From Deltaproteobacteria bacterium (lineage in GTDB: Bacteria > Myxococcota > XYA12-FULL-58-9 > JAUUZB01), in the NCBI GenBank assembly GCA_030590185.1, contig JAUUZB010000283.1:1-6192 (forward strand): 6,192 bases of DNA. The letters are read 5' to 3'. Below are positions 5,589 to 6,192 of the stretch, piece after piece. The first letter of the stretch is position 1; every line of letters starts with the position of its first letter. A model generated the notes under the pieces. The model was not told the DNA's origin and made no database searches. It saw only the letters and a list, made by a program, of their open reading frames with translations. A program made the translations under genes and the position numbers.

Positions 5589-6192
5589 ATGACAACCTAT
5601 CTCGAAGGCGGCTGGTTCGAGCCCGGGGAACGGCGGGCCCTGCGCTCGGAGGTGATCGATGGCGCCATGGACACCGCTGGCTCGCTCCTGCGCGCTGGGG
5701 TGGCCCCCCGCGCCCTCCAACGCATCGCCCTCGCCGTGCGCGGCTCGGTCACCATGGTCGACCCCCAGATGCGCGGCGCGCCCGACTTCGGCGACCGCGA
5801 ACGCGCCAGTGTCCGCCACCGGCTCGAGCCGATCACCTCGGCCTCGCCGGCCCTCGACGCCTTTGTGGCCGACTGCATCGGGCACGTCGAGACGTTGACC
5901 GAGCTGTTCGCTTTTTATCTGCACCTCGTTCACGTTACGCGAATGATGCAGCTGCTATCGGTGGCGGTGACGGACGAGGAGCCAGCCGGGGCACCGGAGG
6001 CCGCGAAGAAGGTCGTCGAGAAGAAGGTCGCGAAGAAAAAGGCCAAGAAGAAAGTCGCCAAGAAGAAGGTCGCCAAGAAGAAGGTCGCGAAGAAGAAGGT
6101 CGCCAAGAAGAAAGTCGCGAAGAAAAAGGCCAAGAAGAAGGTCGCCAAGAAGAAGGTCGCCAAGAAGAAGGTCGCCAAGAAGAAGGTCGCCA
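5589..6192 (+). CDS. Unrecognised domain with lysine-rich KKVAK repeat tail (histone-H1-like), C-terminus beyond window
   Basis: The frame is open from ATG 5589 to the window end (201 codons, no stop). An in-frame TAA at 5574-5576 bounds it upstream, and no other start lies between, though no Shine-Dalgarno is visible. Residues 1-139 begin MTTYLEGGWFEPGERR and appear mostly helical, with a hydrophobic stretch near TELFAFYLHLVHVTRMM; I do not recognise this domain. From residue 140 the chain is almost pure lysine, alanine and valine: KKVVE, KKVAK, KKAK, five KKVAK, KKAK, three KKVAK and a partial unit. Such tails occur in histone-H1-like and AlgP/HctB-type proteins and bind DNA or other polyanions electrostatically, so nucleic-acid or polyphosphate binding is the likely role of the tail. 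Codons are G/C-ending in the N-terminal part, supporting this strand as coding. The gene is divergent from the aminotransferase gene across 113 bp. Confidence 0.72.
   Translation, partial: MTTYLEGGWFEPGERRALRSEVIDGAMDTAGSLLRAGVAPRALQRIALAVRGSVTMVDPQMRGAPDFGDRERASVRHRLEPITSASPALDAFVADCIGHVETLTELFAFYLHLVHVTRMMQLLSVAVTDEEPAGAPEAAKKVVEKKVAKKKAKKKVAKKKVAKKKVAKKKVAKKKVAKKKAKKKVAKKKVAKKKVAKKKVA
6006..6192 (+). repeat. In-frame 15-nt tandem repeat (KKVAK) with 87-nt higher-order period
   Basis: The basic unit AAG-AAG-GTC-GCC-AAG encodes KKVAK. Two shortened units (KKAK, 12 nt) break the array 29 codons apart. The block starting GCG-AAG-AAA-AAG-GCC at 6030 recurs at 6117. Over the 76 bases of the second copy visible here it differs from the first at only two positions, both synonymous (6053/6140 and 6089/6176). 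This points to a recent duplication of an 87-nt segment on top of the older 15-nt repeat. The array runs off the window. Confidence 0.9.

Noticed and set aside
5930..6178. Minus-strand frame encoding FFLATFFLATFF-type repeats, resembling a membrane protein
   Set aside because: It is the exact antisense of the KKVAK repeat. The plus-strand frame has a bounded start, a plausible non-repetitive N-terminal domain and coding-like third positions.

Overview
This GC-rich window has dense coding, short intergenic gaps and G/C-biased third codon positions. It looks like chromosome from a Gram-negative bacterium. Two putative lipoproteins (one BamE-like, one PEGA-type with a proline-rich linker) and a lysine-repeat protein would suit a myxobacterial/deltaproteobacterial lineage. 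That placement is inference from gene style only. There is no sign of a mobile element, CRISPR array, tRNA or rRNA.

Layout from left to right. (1) At 1-155 is the C-terminus of a molybdenum-hydroxylase FAD-binding subunit (CoxM/XdhB type). It overlaps by ATGA a small lipoprotein with a BamE/SmpA-like C-terminal half (152-487). (2) Converging on it from the minus strand is a LeuA-family acyl-CoA/2-oxoacid condensing enzyme (514-1764), with a good Shine-Dalgarno sequence that fixes a GTG start. (3) A divergent intergenic region (1765-1914) holds promoter-like elements for both strands and leads into a PEGA-domain lipoprotein (1915-2655). (4) A good sigma70-like promoter (TTGACG-N16-TATATT) drives two tandem unrecognised small proteins of 64 and 60 aa, each with its own ribosome binding site. 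(5) The second small gene runs 12 bp tail-to-tail into a minus-strand pair: a class IV PLP aminotransferase (4606-5475) and, coupled by a TGATG overlap, a coiled-coil plus NYN-domain putative ribonuclease (3137-4606). (6) Divergent from that pair is a gene open to the window end (5589 onward). It encodes an unrecognised ~139-residue domain followed by a lysine-rich KKVAK repeat tail, resembling bacterial histone-H1-like nucleic-acid-binding tails.

The genes do not form one obvious pathway. The parts most worth a second look are the small-protein pair, the aminotransferase-NYN coupling with an A7 slippery run ahead of the nuclease domain, and the lysine-repeat protein with its 29-residue higher-order period. 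No clearly new defence or mobile system is visible.
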